Source: [Mycobacterium] manitobense
GTDB lineage: Bacteria; Actinomycetota; Actinomycetes; Mycobacteriales; Mycobacteriaceae
Direction of reading: 5' to 3'
Assembly: GCF_025821665.1 (NCBI RefSeq)
Contig: NZ_JACKSJ010000016.1
Span: 46,455 to 110,454, forward strand
DNA length: 64,000 bases
This document shows, one piece after another, positions 1 to 7,589 of this stretch (positions are counted from its first letter, which is position 1; each line of letters begins with the position of its first letter). The notes under the pieces are model-generated. The model was not told where the DNA came from. It ran no database searches and saw only the letters and a program-made list of their open reading frames with translations. The translations under genes and the position numbers were made by a program.

Positions 1-751
1 CGAGCATCCGGGTGTCCAGGAAGCTGCCCTCGAACAGCGTGGTCGAGGTGGAAACGGCACCCACGCCGAACAACATCGCGTCGGCGCGCCTGCCGGCTTC
101 CAGCGTGCGCGAGATCATCGAGTCACTGCGCATGGACGCCACCGTCGACGGGTCGGCGTACAGCGGGGCGGGTAGCCGGATGGTGTTGGCGCGCAGCGTG
201 TCCGCGCAGCGGCTGAGGATGAGCTCGACACCGGTCTGGTAGGCGGCGCTCGACATCGAGCCGTCGAGCTGGACCACGGCACGGCAGGTCGCCATACCGG
301 CGGTCAACGCCGTCGCCACCGCCACCTGCTCGGGCCCCCAGGTGAAGCCGAGCACGTCGTTGGGGGTGAGGCGGCGCATCAGCAGCGCCGCGGCGGCGCG
401 GCCGACACTGGCGTAGGCGGGCGGCCGGCCGGGCGCACCGATGTCCACACCGTGCCCGGCGACCACCACCTCGGTGAGGCCGAACCGCTGCTCGAGTTCG
501 CGCTCCTCCTCGGCGTGCAGGTCGTCGCTGAGGTCGGCAGGCACCACCACCTCGATGCGGACCAGGCCGCGGGCCTTCGCGCGGGCCACCAGCCGGCCGG
601 CCGTCGGGCGTGAGACGCCGAGGCGTGCGGCGATCTCGGCCTGGGTGAGGCCGTCGAGGTAGTAGAGCGTCGCGGCGCGAAGAGCCAACCGAAGATCCTC
701 GGGCTGGACGCGATGCGCCGTCGCGGCACGATCCGGCGTCGACACCGTCAT
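1..751 (-). CDS. SorC/DeoR-type sugar-binding transcriptional regulator (C-terminus off the window)
   Basis: The minus-strand reading begins with an ATG at 751, preceded by a purine-rich GGTGGAGGA ribosome-binding site, and stays open to the window edge (about 250 residues). The N-terminus holds a helix-turn-helix (around residues 34-54, with LTQAEIAARLGVSRPTAGRL). It is followed by the sugar-phosphate-sensing domain typical of SorC/DeoR regulators. In this family the domain binds a sugar phosphate and controls the adjacent sugar or polyol operon. The gene is divergent from the polyol dehydrogenase operon, with a dyad operator between them, so it is the likely local regulator. The distal part of the effector domain is not visible. 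Confidence 0.85.
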   Translation of the reverse strand, partial: MTVSTPDRAATAHRVQPEDLRLALRAATLYYLDGLTQAEIAARLGVSRPTAGRLVARAKARGLVRIEVVVPADLSDDLHAEEERELEQRFGLTEVVVAGHGVDIGAPGRPPAYASVGRAAAALLMRRLTPNDVLGFTWGPEQVAVATALTAGMATCRAVVQLDGSMSSAAYQTGVELILSRCADTLRANTIRLPAPLYADPSTVASMRSDSMISRTLEAGRRADAMLFGVGAVSTSTTLFEGSFLDTRML

Positions 752-780
752 TCCTCCACCCCGCTCTCGAGTCTCAACCA

Positions 781-814
781 TGAGCATTTGCTCAGGGGTG
801 CGTGTAGATGCTCA
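781..814. promoter_or_regulatory. Candidate SorC operator: TGAGCA-N2-TGCTCA plus a third half-site
   Basis: Positions 781-794 form a perfect inverted repeat, TGAGCA-TT-TGCTCA. A further TGCTCA half-site lies at 809-814. They sit between the divergent SorC-type regulator (start 751) and the polyol operon (likely start 825). The open frame of the dehydrogenase can be extended through this repeat to an ATG at 780, but regulatory DNA there argues for the later start. Binding by the neighbouring regulator is inferred from position and symmetry. Confidence 0.55.
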
Positions 815-824
815 TCACGTTAAC

Positions 825-1868
825 ATGATGGGTGTGACGCAGACAACACTTTCTCCGGACCAGCGGATGCGGGCCGCTGTACTGGTCGAACCCGGGACCA
901 TCGCGATGCAGGAGCGGCCGGTGCCCACACCGCAGGCCGGTGACGTGCTGGTCCGGGTCGCATCGGTCGGGGTCTGCGGTTCGGACACGCACTACTACCG
1001 GCACGGGCGGGTCGGTTCGTTCGTCGTCGAATCGCCGCTGGTGCTGGGCCACGAGGCGTCGGGCACGATCGTCGGCGTAGGCGACGGGGTGGACCCGGCG
1101 CGGATCGGTCAGCGCGTGTCGATCGAGCCGCAGCGGCCCGACCCCGACACCGTGGAGACCCGCAGCGGCCACTACAACCTGTGTCCGCACATGCAGTTCT
1201 ATGCGACGCCGCCCATCGACGGCGCGTTCTGCGACTACGTCACCATCGGCGCCGCCTTCGCGCACGCGGTGCCCGACACCGTGTCCGACGACGCCGCGGC
1301 GTTGTGCGAGCCGCTGTCGGTCGGCATCGCCGCGGTGCGCAAGGCCGAGGTGACCGGTGGTTCCCGGGTGCTCATCGCCGGCGCGGGCCCGATCGGCGTC
1401 GTCATCTCCCAGATCTGCAGTGCCTACGGCGCCACCGAGATCGTGGTGAGCGATCCCGACGAGGCACGGCGGCGGCAGGTGCTGGGCTTCGGCGCGACCG
1501 CGGCGCTCGACCCGACGGCCGGACCGATCGGCGACCTCGGTGTCGACGCGTTCATCGACGCCTCCGGCGCGCCGTCGGCGGTGACCGCCGGTATCCGTGC
1601 GGTGCGGCCGGCAGGCACCGTCGTGCTCGTCGGATCCGGTGCGGAGACGATGGAGCTGCCGACCCAGGTGATCCAGAACCGCGAGCTGATGCTGACCGGG
1701 GTGTTCCGCTACGCGAACACCTGGCCGACCGCGATCGCGCTGATCGAGTCCAAGCGCGTCGACCTCGATGCGATGGTGACCGCCCGCTTCCCGCTGGAAC
1801 GGGCCGCTGAGGCACTGGACGCCGACCGCACGCCGGGTAGCGTCAAGGCAGTGGTGACCGTGTCATGA
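825..1868 (+). CDS. Zinc-dependent polyol dehydrogenase (sorbitol/xylitol 2-dehydrogenase type)
   Basis: This is a medium-chain dehydrogenase of about 347 residues. It shows the N-terminal zinc-site CGSDTHYY segment, the GHEASG signature, and a Rossmann fold near VLIAGAGPIGVV. The YNLCPHMQFYATPP segment resembles sorbitol/xylitol dehydrogenases, and no four-cysteine structural zinc lobe is visible. The family oxidises a polyol to a ketose with NAD. Starts at 825 or 828 are preferred over 780 because a dyad operator occupies 781-794; an ATG at 867 is also possible. Its stop overlaps the next start by 4 nt (ATGA), so it heads a three-gene operon for conversion of a polyol to a ketose and then a sugar phosphate. 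The exact substrate (sorbitol, xylitol or arabitol) is not determined. Confidence 0.88.
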   Translation: MMGVTQTTLSPDQRMRAAVLVEPGTIAMQERPVPTPQAGDVLVRVASVGVCGSDTHYYRHGRVGSFVVESPLVLGHEASGTIVGVGDGVDPARIGQRVSIEPQRPDPDTVETRSGHYNLCPHMQFYATPPIDGAFCDYVTIGAAFAHAVPDTVSDDAAALCEPLSVGIAAVRKAEVTGGSRVLIAGAGPIGVVISQICSAYGATEIVVSDPDEARRRQVLGFGATAALDPTAGPIGDLGVDAFIDASGAPSAVTAGIRAVRPAGTVVLVGSGAETMELPTQVIQNRELMLTGVFRYANTWPTAIALIESKRVDLDAMVTARFPLERAAEALDADRTPGSVKAVVTVS

Positions 1869-3277
1869 AGCTCAACGCGTCGACGCTGGCGCAGCTCGAG
1901 ATTCCCAAGCCCGAGTACGACCGCGCGGCAACGACTGTCGGCATCGTGCACTTCGGCGTCGGCGGATTTCACCGGGCCCACCAGGCGATGTACGTCGACC
2001 GCCTGCTCGGCGAGGGCGCCGCCTCCGACTGGGCGATCTGCGGAGTCGGCATCCTGCCCGGGGATCGCAAGATGGCCGACGTGATGGCCGCCCAGGACGG
2101 CCTCTACACGCTGCTGCTCGAGAAGCCCGACGGCACCCGCGAAGCCCGGGTGATCGGCTCGATCGTCGACTACCGCTTCGCGCCCGACGACCCGGAGGGC
2201 GTCGTCGAACTGCTCGCCGCGCCCACCACCCGCATCATCTCGCTGACCATCACCGAGGGCGGCTACCACCTCGACTCGCTGCCCGAGGTCAACGTGTTCG
2301 GCCTCGTCGCCGAAGCGCTGGCGCGGCGACGCGACCGGGGCGTGGCGTCGCCGACCATCGTGTCGTGCGACAACATCGAGGGCAACGGCGACGTCGCCCG
2401 CGCGGCGTTCACCGCGTACGCCGACCGCGTGCATCCCGGGCTGTCCGAGTGGATCACCGAACACACCCGATTCCCCAACTCGATGGTCGACCGCATCACC
2501 CCCGTCACCACACCGGAGGTGATCGCCACCGTTGCAGACGAATTCGGCGTCGACGACGAATGGCCGGTGGTCGCCGAGCCGTTCACCTCCTGGGTGCTGG
2601 AGGACTCGTTCTCCGACGGCAGGCCGCCGTTCGAGGACGCCGGCGTCCTGCTGGTCGACGACGTGACGCCCTACGAACTGATGAAGCTGCGGCTGCTCAA
2701 CGCCGGCCACCAGGCGCTGTGCTACTTCGCCTACCTGTCCGGCTACCGGCTGGTGCACGACGCCGCGGGCGACCCGCTGATCGCCGAGTTCCTGCGTCAG
2801 TACATGGATTCCGAGGGCACCCCGACGCTGAAGCCGGTGCCGGGGATCGACCTGCCCGACTACAAACGGACCCTGATCGAACGCTTCGCCAACCCCGGCG
2901 TGCGCGACACCGTCGCCCGGCTGTGCTTCGGGTCGTCGGACCGCATCCCGCAGTGGTTGCTGCCGGTGATCCGGGAGAACCTGAAAAGCGGTGCGCCGGT
3001 CCGACTCTCCGCGGCGGTGGTGGCGAGCTGGGCCCGCTACGCCGAGGGCGTCGACGAACAGGGCGAACCGATCGACGTCCAGGATCAGCGCGCCGAGACG
3101 CTGATACCGCTGGCCAAGGCGCAGTACGACAACCCGCTGGCGTTCCTCGAATACACCGACCTGTTCGGTGACCTCGCCGAGCAGTCACGCTTCGCCGAGG
3201 CCTACACGTGGGCGCTCGAGTCGCTGCACCGCGACGGGGCGCGGGCCACGCTGGAGAGGCTGGTGAGCCCGTCATGA
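1865..3277 (+). CDS. Mannitol 2-dehydrogenase family protein (long-chain polyol dehydrogenase)
   Basis: The 470-residue protein begins with a Rossmann NAD site (GVGGFHRAHQA at about residues 31-41). It carries the family catalytic pattern K-x4-N-x2-H as K274, N279 and H282 (ELMKLRLLNAGHQ). The size is normal for secondary-alcohol polyol dehydrogenases such as mannitol 2-dehydrogenase or arabinitol dehydrogenase, which oxidise polyols to ketoses. It overlaps the upstream dehydrogenase by 4 nt and the downstream PfkB kinase by 4 nt, implying translational coupling. Two polyol dehydrogenases together suggest use of more than one sugar alcohol. A transporter is not visible and may lie left of the window. 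Confidence 0.9.
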   Translation: MKLNASTLAQLEIPKPEYDRAATTVGIVHFGVGGFHRAHQAMYVDRLLGEGAASDWAICGVGILPGDRKMADVMAAQDGLYTLLLEKPDGTREARVIGSIVDYRFAPDDPEGVVELLAAPTTRIISLTITEGGYHLDSLPEVNVFGLVAEALARRRDRGVASPTIVSCDNIEGNGDVARAAFTAYADRVHPGLSEWITEHTRFPNSMVDRITPVTTPEVIATVADEFGVDDEWPVVAEPFTSWVLEDSFSDGRPPFEDAGVLLVDDVTPYELMKLRLLNAGHQALCYFAYLSGYRLVHDAAGDPLIAEFLRQYMDSEGTPTLKPVPGIDLPDYKRTLIERFANPGVRDTVARLCFGSSDRIPQWLLPVIRENLKSGAPVRLSAAVVASWARYAEGVDEQGEPIDVQDQRAETLIPLAKAQYDNPLAFLEYTDLFGDLAEQSRFAEAYTWALESLHRDGARATLERLVSPS

Positions 3278-4209
3278 CCGAACGCGCGCTGGTGATCGGT
3301 GAGGCGCTGATCGACATCGTCGAACGCGACGGCGCCATCGAGGGCGAACACGTCGGCGGCAGCCCCCTCAACGTGGCCGTCGGCCTGGCCCTGCTGGGCC
3401 GCGACGTCGACTTCCTCACCCACATCGCCGATGACGACCGCGGCCGCCTCATCGTCGAGCACGTCCAACGCTCGGGAGTGTCCATGGTCGCGGGGAGCAT
3501 GACCGCGTCGCACACCCCGACCGCGCTGGCCACCCTCGACGCCGACGGCCAGGCGAAGTACGAGTTCGACATCGACTGGCAGCTGTCGGGCACACCGGAG
3601 GTGGCGCCGCCGCTCGTCGCGCACACCGGGTCGATCGCCACGGTGCTCGAACCGGGGTGCCGCGCCGCCGTGGCGCTGCTGGACGCCTACCACCTCTCGG
3701 CGACGCTCACCTTCGACCCGAACGTGCGGCCCTCGTTGATCGACGACGACGCGACCGCCCGGACTCGCATCGAGCGACTGGTGGAGCGCTGCGACGTCGT
3801 CAAGGTCAGCGACGAGGATCTGCAGTGGCTCGAGCCGGATCGCACGCCCAAACAGATCGCCCGGACCTGGCTGGGCCTCGGCCCGTCGGTGGTGGCGGTG
3901 ACGATGGGTGGCCGCGGCGCCTTCGCGATGTGCGAGGCGGGTACGGCGCGCGTGGCCGCGCGGCCGGTGCAGGTGATCGACACCGTGGGCGCCGGCGATG
4001 CATTCATGGCCGGCATGATCGACGCGCTCTGGACGCAGGACCTGCTCGGCGCGGACCGGCGTCAGGACTTGCGGCGCATCAGCCTCGACGCGCTGCACAC
4101 CATGTTGCAGACGGCGGCGCTGTCCTCGGCGTTGACCGTCGCCAAGGCCGGCGCCGACCTACCCGACCGCGCGACCCGCGACGCGGCCCTCAACTCGCCC
4201 GGGCAGTGA
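3274..4209 (+). CDS. PfkB-family sugar kinase (fructokinase-like)
   Basis: This is a 311-residue kinase starting at the ATG that overlaps the mannitol dehydrogenase stop. A longer frame to 3208 exists, but it would run inside the upstream gene. It shows the N-terminal PfkB signature region (GGSPLNVAVGLALLG) and the C-terminal catalytic DTVGAGDAFMAG motif, whose Asp is the family's catalytic base. In this operon it would phosphorylate the ketose made by the two polyol dehydrogenases; fructose is the simplest guess. Its 3' end overlaps tail-to-tail with the following minus-strand gene. Confidence 0.87.
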   Translation: MTERALVIGEALIDIVERDGAIEGEHVGGSPLNVAVGLALLGRDVDFLTHIADDDRGRLIVEHVQRSGVSMVAGSMTASHTPTALATLDADGQAKYEFDIDWQLSGTPEVAPPLVAHTGSIATVLEPGCRAAVALLDAYHLSATLTFDPNVRPSLIDDDATARTRIERLVERCDVVKVSDEDLQWLEPDRTPKQIARTWLGLGPSVVAVTMGGRGAFAMCEAGTARVAARPVQVIDTVGAGDAFMAGMIDALWTQDLLGADRRQDLRRISLDALHTMLQTAALSSALTVAKAGADLPDRATRDAALNSPGQ

Positions 4210-4681
4210 GCTCCCCGGCGCGGATCTGAGCCGCCAGCCGGTCGACGAGTTCGCCGGCCGCGTCGAACCCGGCGGCGCTCTCGGTGCGGTGGTGCAGCTT
4301 CTCCCGATCGACCTGCACCGGCCAGCGCGAGATCCCGATCGATCTCGCGGCGATGGCGATCGGCAGCACGATCAGCTGCACCAGCATGTCGAGCACCGAG
4401 ACCGTCACCGTCAGCACCACCGCGAGCACGATGAACAGCAGCTTGCCGATACCGATGACCGCCCAGATGATGATCCCCAGCACCCAGAACAGCACCTTGC
4501 CCACGGGATTCGCCGGTTCCTTCGACTCCTCGGCCTCTGCCGGGGTTTCGGGCGTCTCGCCCTCTTTCGACTCGGTGTGCCACAGTTCGCGCAGTGCCAT
4601 CGCGCGCCGCCACGGTAACCACCGTCGTCGCACCGTCCAGGTGACGCCGTCGGGGTCGACGACGTGGGAGCGTCCCGCCAC
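4190..4681 (-). CDS. Conserved hypothetical membrane protein
   Basis: The 163-residue protein has three parts. There is a basic N-terminus (TVRRRWLPWRRAM), an acidic Glu/Pro-rich linker at residues 40-57, and a long hydrophobic region at about residues 60-115 that could form two membrane helices. A soluble tail follows. I do not recognise a catalytic motif. It ends inside the 3' end of the kinase gene (20-nt tail-to-tail overlap) and is divergent from Ku. No function can be assigned. Confidence 0.7.
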   Translation of the reverse strand: MAGRSHVVDPDGVTWTVRRRWLPWRRAMALRELWHTESKEGETPETPAEAEESKEPANPVGKVLFWVLGIIIWAVIGIGKLLFIVLAVVLTVTVSVLDMLVQLIVLPIAIAARSIGISRWPVQVDREKLHHRTESAAGFDAAGELVDRLAAQIRAGELTARAS

Positions 4682-4740
4682 GAACGCACCTTAAGCCAGG
4701 CTCATCGCCTTTCCGTGCTGTTTGCCGCCATACTGGCAAC

Positions 4741-5676
4741 ATGCGTTCCATCTGGAAGGGATCGATCGCCTTCGGCCTGGTGAACGTGCCGGTCAAGGTC
4801 TACAGCGCGACCGAAGACCACGACATCAAGTTCCACCAGGTCCACGAGAAAGACAACGGCCGCATCCGCTACAAGCGGGTCTGCGAGGTCTGCGGTGAGG
4901 TGGTGGAGTTCCGCGACATCGCCAAGGCCTTCGAGTCCGACGACGGCCAGATGGTCATCATCACCGACGAGGACATCGCGACCATGCCCGAGGAGCGCAG
5001 CCGCGAGATCGAGGTGCTCGAATTCGTGCCGGCCGCCGACCTCGACCCACTGATGTATGACCGCAGTTACTTCCTGGAGCCCGAGGGCAAGTCATCGAAA
5101 TCCTATGTGCTGCTGGCGAAGACACTCGCCGAGACGGATCGCGTCGCCATCGTGCACTTCGCGTTGCGCAACAAGACGCGGCTTGCGGCCCTGCGCGTCA
5201 AGGACTTCAGCAAGCGCGACGTGATGGTGATCCACACGCTGCTGTGGCCCGACGAGATCCGTGACCCCGACTTCCCGGTGCTCGACAAGGAGGTCGACAT
5301 CAAGCCGGCCGAGTTGAAGATGGCCGGCCAGGTGGTCGAGTCGATGACCGACGACTTCAATCCCGACCGCTACCACGACGACTACCAGGAGCAGCTACGC
5401 GAACTGGTGCAGGCCAAGCTCGAGGGCGGCGAGGCGTTCGCAGTCGAGGAGCAGCCGACCGAGCTCGACGAGACCGAGGACGTGTCCGACCTGTTGGCCA
5501 GGCTGGAGGCGAGCGTGAAGGCGCGTCGCGGCGATTCCGGCGGGAAAGCCGACGGCGACGGCGACGGCGACAAGCCGGCCAAGAAGGCCCCCGCGAAGAA
5601 AGCCGCGGCGAAGAAGGCACCCGCCAAGAAGGCCGCGAAGAAGGCTCCGGCCAAGAAGGCCGCGGCCAAGAAGTAG
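4741..5676 (+). CDS. ku: Ku-family DNA end-binding protein for non-homologous end joining
   Basis: The 311-residue protein starts with the highly conserved bacterial Ku N-terminus (MRSIWKGSIAFGLVNVPVKVYSA) and retains the CEVCGE segment. Bacterial Ku forms a homodimeric ring that threads onto double-strand DNA ends and recruits LigD. The last roughly 45 residues are a lysine/alanine-rich tail with repeated PAKKA units, as in mycobacterial Ku proteins, where basic tails contribute to DNA binding. A CATACT hexamer at 4729-4734 lies 6 nt before the ATG and could be a -10 element for a leaderless transcript. No LigD gene is in the window. A strong hairpin follows the stop. Confidence 0.96.
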   Translation: MRSIWKGSIAFGLVNVPVKVYSATEDHDIKFHQVHEKDNGRIRYKRVCEVCGEVVEFRDIAKAFESDDGQMVIITDEDIATMPEERSREIEVLEFVPAADLDPLMYDRSYFLEPEGKSSKSYVLLAKTLAETDRVAIVHFALRNKTRLAALRVKDFSKRDVMVIHTLLWPDEIRDPDFPVLDKEVDIKPAELKMAGQVVESMTDDFNPDRYHDDYQEQLRELVQAKLEGGEAFAVEEQPTELDETEDVSDLLARLEASVKARRGDSGGKADGDGDGDKPAKKAPAKKAAAKKAPAKKAAKKAPAKKAAAKK

Positions 5677-5686
5677 GCCCCGCGCC

Positions 5687-5746
5687 CGCGAGTGTGAAAC
5701 GTGGGCGGAATTCGGGCCGATTCTCCGCCCACGTTTCACACTCGCG
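5687..5746. terminator. Long perfect inverted repeat between convergent ku and tetR-type genes
   Basis: Two perfect 23-nt arms occupy 5687-5709 and 5724-5746, separated by 14 nt. The arms begin CGCGAGTGTGAAACG and end GGGCGGA. The element lies 10 nt after the ku stop and 5 nt before the stop of the convergent TetR gene, so it would serve as a bidirectional terminator. There is no U-tract, which is common for mycobacterial hairpins. It resembles other junction palindromes in this window. Confidence 0.7.
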
Positions 5747-5750
5747 CGGG

Positions 5751-6308
5751 TCAACGCTGGAGCAGCTGCGCGAGCGCGGCGTCGAACCGGTCGCCGGAAA
5801 CAACCGACGCCGGGTCGAGTTCCGTTTGGATCAAGAGTCCGTAGAACATCGCCAGTGCCAGCGTCGCGGCGTCATCACCCCCGTCGCCGAACCCGAGGAG
5901 CCGCGCGATCGCCGGCCGGGTGCGGGTGAACCCGTCGGCGAGTTGATCGCGAACTACCGTGTCATGGCGCGCCATCGCGACGGCCGCGAAGAAGTTCTGC
6001 ACCAGCCCGGCGTGGCGCCGTCGGGTCCGCTCGACGACCGCATTGACATCATTCAGCCGCTGGGATCCTTCGGCGGTGCCTAACCCAGACAGGCCTTGCT
6101 GCACCTCCTCCAGCCAGCGATCGAGGCCCTCGATCACCGCCGCCGTCACAAGCGCGTCCTTTGAACCGAAGTGATAGCCGATCGACGCCAGATTGGCGCC
6201 CGCCTCGTCGGCGACCTCGCGGGCGGTGACGCGATTGAGTGGCAACCGTTCGAGACACCGCATCGCGCCGGCGAGTAGTTGCTCGCGGTTGCTGCGCTGG
6301 GGGCTCAT
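5751..6308 (-). CDS. TetR-family transcriptional regulator
   Basis: The 185-residue protein has an N-terminal helix-turn-helix at about residues 8-52 (VTAREVADEAGANLASIGYHFGSKDALV), the classic TetR pattern including the YHFGSKDAL recognition region. A helical ligand-binding domain follows. A good GGAGGAG ribosome-binding site precedes its ATG. It is divergent from a DoxX-like membrane protein, with a dyad in the 50-bp gap, which fits autoregulation and control of that gene. The ligand is unknown. Confidence 0.88.
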   Translation of the reverse strand: MSPQRSNREQLLAGAMRCLERLPLNRVTAREVADEAGANLASIGYHFGSKDALVTAAVIEGLDRWLEEVQQGLSGLGTAEGSQRLNDVNAVVERTRRRHAGLVQNFFAAVAMARHDTVVRDQLADGFTRTRPAIARLLGFGDGGDDAATLALAMFYGLLIQTELDPASVVSGDRFDAALAQLLQR

Positions 6309-6323
6309 CGATCTCCTCCGGTC

Positions 6324-6356
6324 TTGTCACCAATCTATACAAATGTTTACATTGGT
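6324..6356. promoter_or_regulatory. Divergent promoter with TetR-type operator (ACCAAT-N16-ATTGGT)
   Basis: The dyad ACCAAT (6329-6334) to ATTGGT (6351-6356) spans the gap between the TetR gene and the DoxX-like gene. On the plus strand TTGTCA (6324-6329), an 18-nt spacer and TACATT (6348-6353) make a plausible sigma-A promoter. It ends 5 nt before the ATG at 6359, implying a leaderless mRNA. The dyad covers both core elements, so a bound TetR would block transcription. On the minus strand TATAGA lies inside the same dyad. Confidence 0.6.
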
Positions 6357-6358
6357 GC

Positions 6359-6694
6359 ATGGCGCTCATCATCGTGTCGGCGATCCTGGCGGCGATACTC
6401 GCGGCCTCGGCGGGGATGAAGCTGACGCACCGTCCTGCGGTGGTCGAGAGCTACCGGCGCGCGGGCGTTCCCGAGCGTTGGCTGAACGGACTCGCCGTCC
6501 TGCTGTTGATCGCTGCCTGCGCGCTGATCGCCGGACTGTGGTGGCAACCCGCCGGCCTCGCCGCGGGCGGGTTCCTCACGGCGTACTTCGTCGTCGCGAC
6601 GGCGTTCCACCTCCGCGCCCGCGACACCGGGCGGATCGGCGTGCCCCTGGTTCTCGCCGCGCTCTCACTCGCCGTCGTGAGCGAGCACCTCTAA
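6359..6694 (+). CDS. DoxX-like small membrane protein
   Basis: The 111-residue hydrophobic protein has about four predicted membrane helices. Its layout fits DoxX-like proteins: a first helix followed by a polar KLTHRPAVVESYRRAGVPERW loop region, then alternating hydrophobic stretches. A longer frame exists to 6239 but would cross the operator and the divergent regulator, so the ATG at 6359 is preferred. It is likely controlled by the adjacent TetR protein. The molecular role of this family is poorly defined; redox or detoxification roles have been suggested for relatives. Confidence 0.75.
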   Translation: MALIIVSAILAAILAASAGMKLTHRPAVVESYRRAGVPERWLNGLAVLLLIAACALIAGLWWQPAGLAAGGFLTAYFVVATAFHLRARDTGRIGVPLVLAALSLAVVSEHL

Positions 6695-6708
6695 CCGCGC
6701 CGTCTTAC

Positions 6709-6722
6709 TAGAACGTGTTCCA
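6709..6722. promoter_or_regulatory. KstR-type operator upstream of the SDR gene
   Basis: TAGAACGTGTTCCA matches the mycobacterial KstR consensus TnnAACnnGTTnnA exactly. With flanks it reads CTAGAAC-GT-GTTCCAG, a near-perfect palindrome. It lies 66 nt upstream of the likely start of the SDR gene, with a candidate -10 hexamer TACGGT at 6754-6759. KstR represses cholesterol and steroid catabolism genes in mycobacteria. Regulation of this operon by KstR is inferred from the match. Confidence 0.6.
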
Positions 6723-6787
6723 GAAATCGCCCACCAAGCGTCCGCGGCCTTGTTACGGTGTCGCCCGGCGACAGAAGTGGAGACGAC

Positions 6788-7579
6788 GTGATCCTTGACA
6801 GATTCCGGCTCGACGACCAGGTGGCGGTGGTGACCGGAGCCGGTCGCGGGCTGGGGGCCGCGATGGCGGTGGCATTCGCGGAAGCCGGTGCGGACGTGGT
6901 GATCGCGGCCCGCACGCAGTCTCAACTCGAGGAGGTGGCGGAGCAGATCGCCGCGACCGGCCGACGCGCCCACGTCGTCGTCGCGGACCTCGCCCGCCCC
7001 GAGTCCACGGCCGAACTCGCACAGGCGGCGGTCGAAGCCTTCGGCACACTAGACATCGTCGTCAACAACGTCGGCGGCACCATGCCCAACGCGCTGCTGA
7101 GCACCTCCACCAAGGACATGCGTGACGCGTTCACCTTCAACGTCGCCACCGCCCATGCGCTCACCGCGGCCGCCGCACCGCTGATGCTCGAGCACTCCGG
7201 CGGCGGCAGCATCATCAACATCACCTCGACGATGAGCCGGCTGGCCGGCCGTGGCTTCGCCGCGTACGGCACCGCCAAAGCTGCACTCGCGCACTACACC
7301 CGCCTGAGCGCTCTGGACCTGTGTCCACGCATCCGCGTCAACGCGATCGCGCCCGGTTCGATACTCACCTCCGCACTCGACATCGTCGCCTCGAACGACG
7401 ACCTGCGTCAGCCGATGGAGAAGGCCACCCCGATGCGCAGACTCGGCGACCCGCAGGACATCGCCGCGGCCGCGGTGTATCTCGCGTCGCCGGCGGGCAG
7501 CTACCTGACCGGCACGACGCTCGAGGTCGACGGCGGCCTCACCTTCCCGAATCTCGACCTGCCCATCCCCGATCTGTGA
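6788..7579 (+). CDS. Short-chain dehydrogenase/reductase under a KstR-type box
   Basis: The 263-residue classical SDR has the TGAGRGLG cofactor motif, the NNVGG segment, the catalytic Ser in ITSTMS, and YGTAK as the YxxxK pair. The chosen GTG start at 6788 follows a GTGGAG ribosome-binding site; a GTG at 6758 is possible but less suitable. It is followed after 10 nt by a DapB-like protein. I recall the same pairing in M. tuberculosis as Rv0927c-Rv0926c near mntH, which would be conserved synteny. The KstR box suggests a steroid or related hydroxyl/ketone substrate, but this is inference. Confidence 0.88.
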   Translation: MILDRFRLDDQVAVVTGAGRGLGAAMAVAFAEAGADVVIAARTQSQLEEVAEQIAATGRRAHVVVADLARPESTAELAQAAVEAFGTLDIVVNNVGGTMPNALLSTSTKDMRDAFTFNVATAHALTAAAAPLMLEHSGGGSIINITSTMSRLAGRGFAAYGTAKAALAHYTRLSALDLCPRIRVNAIAPGSILTSALDIVASNDDLRQPMEKATPMRRLGDPQDIAAAAVYLASPAGSYLTGTTLEVDGGLTFPNLDLPIPDL

Positions 7580-7589
7580 GGACACATCC

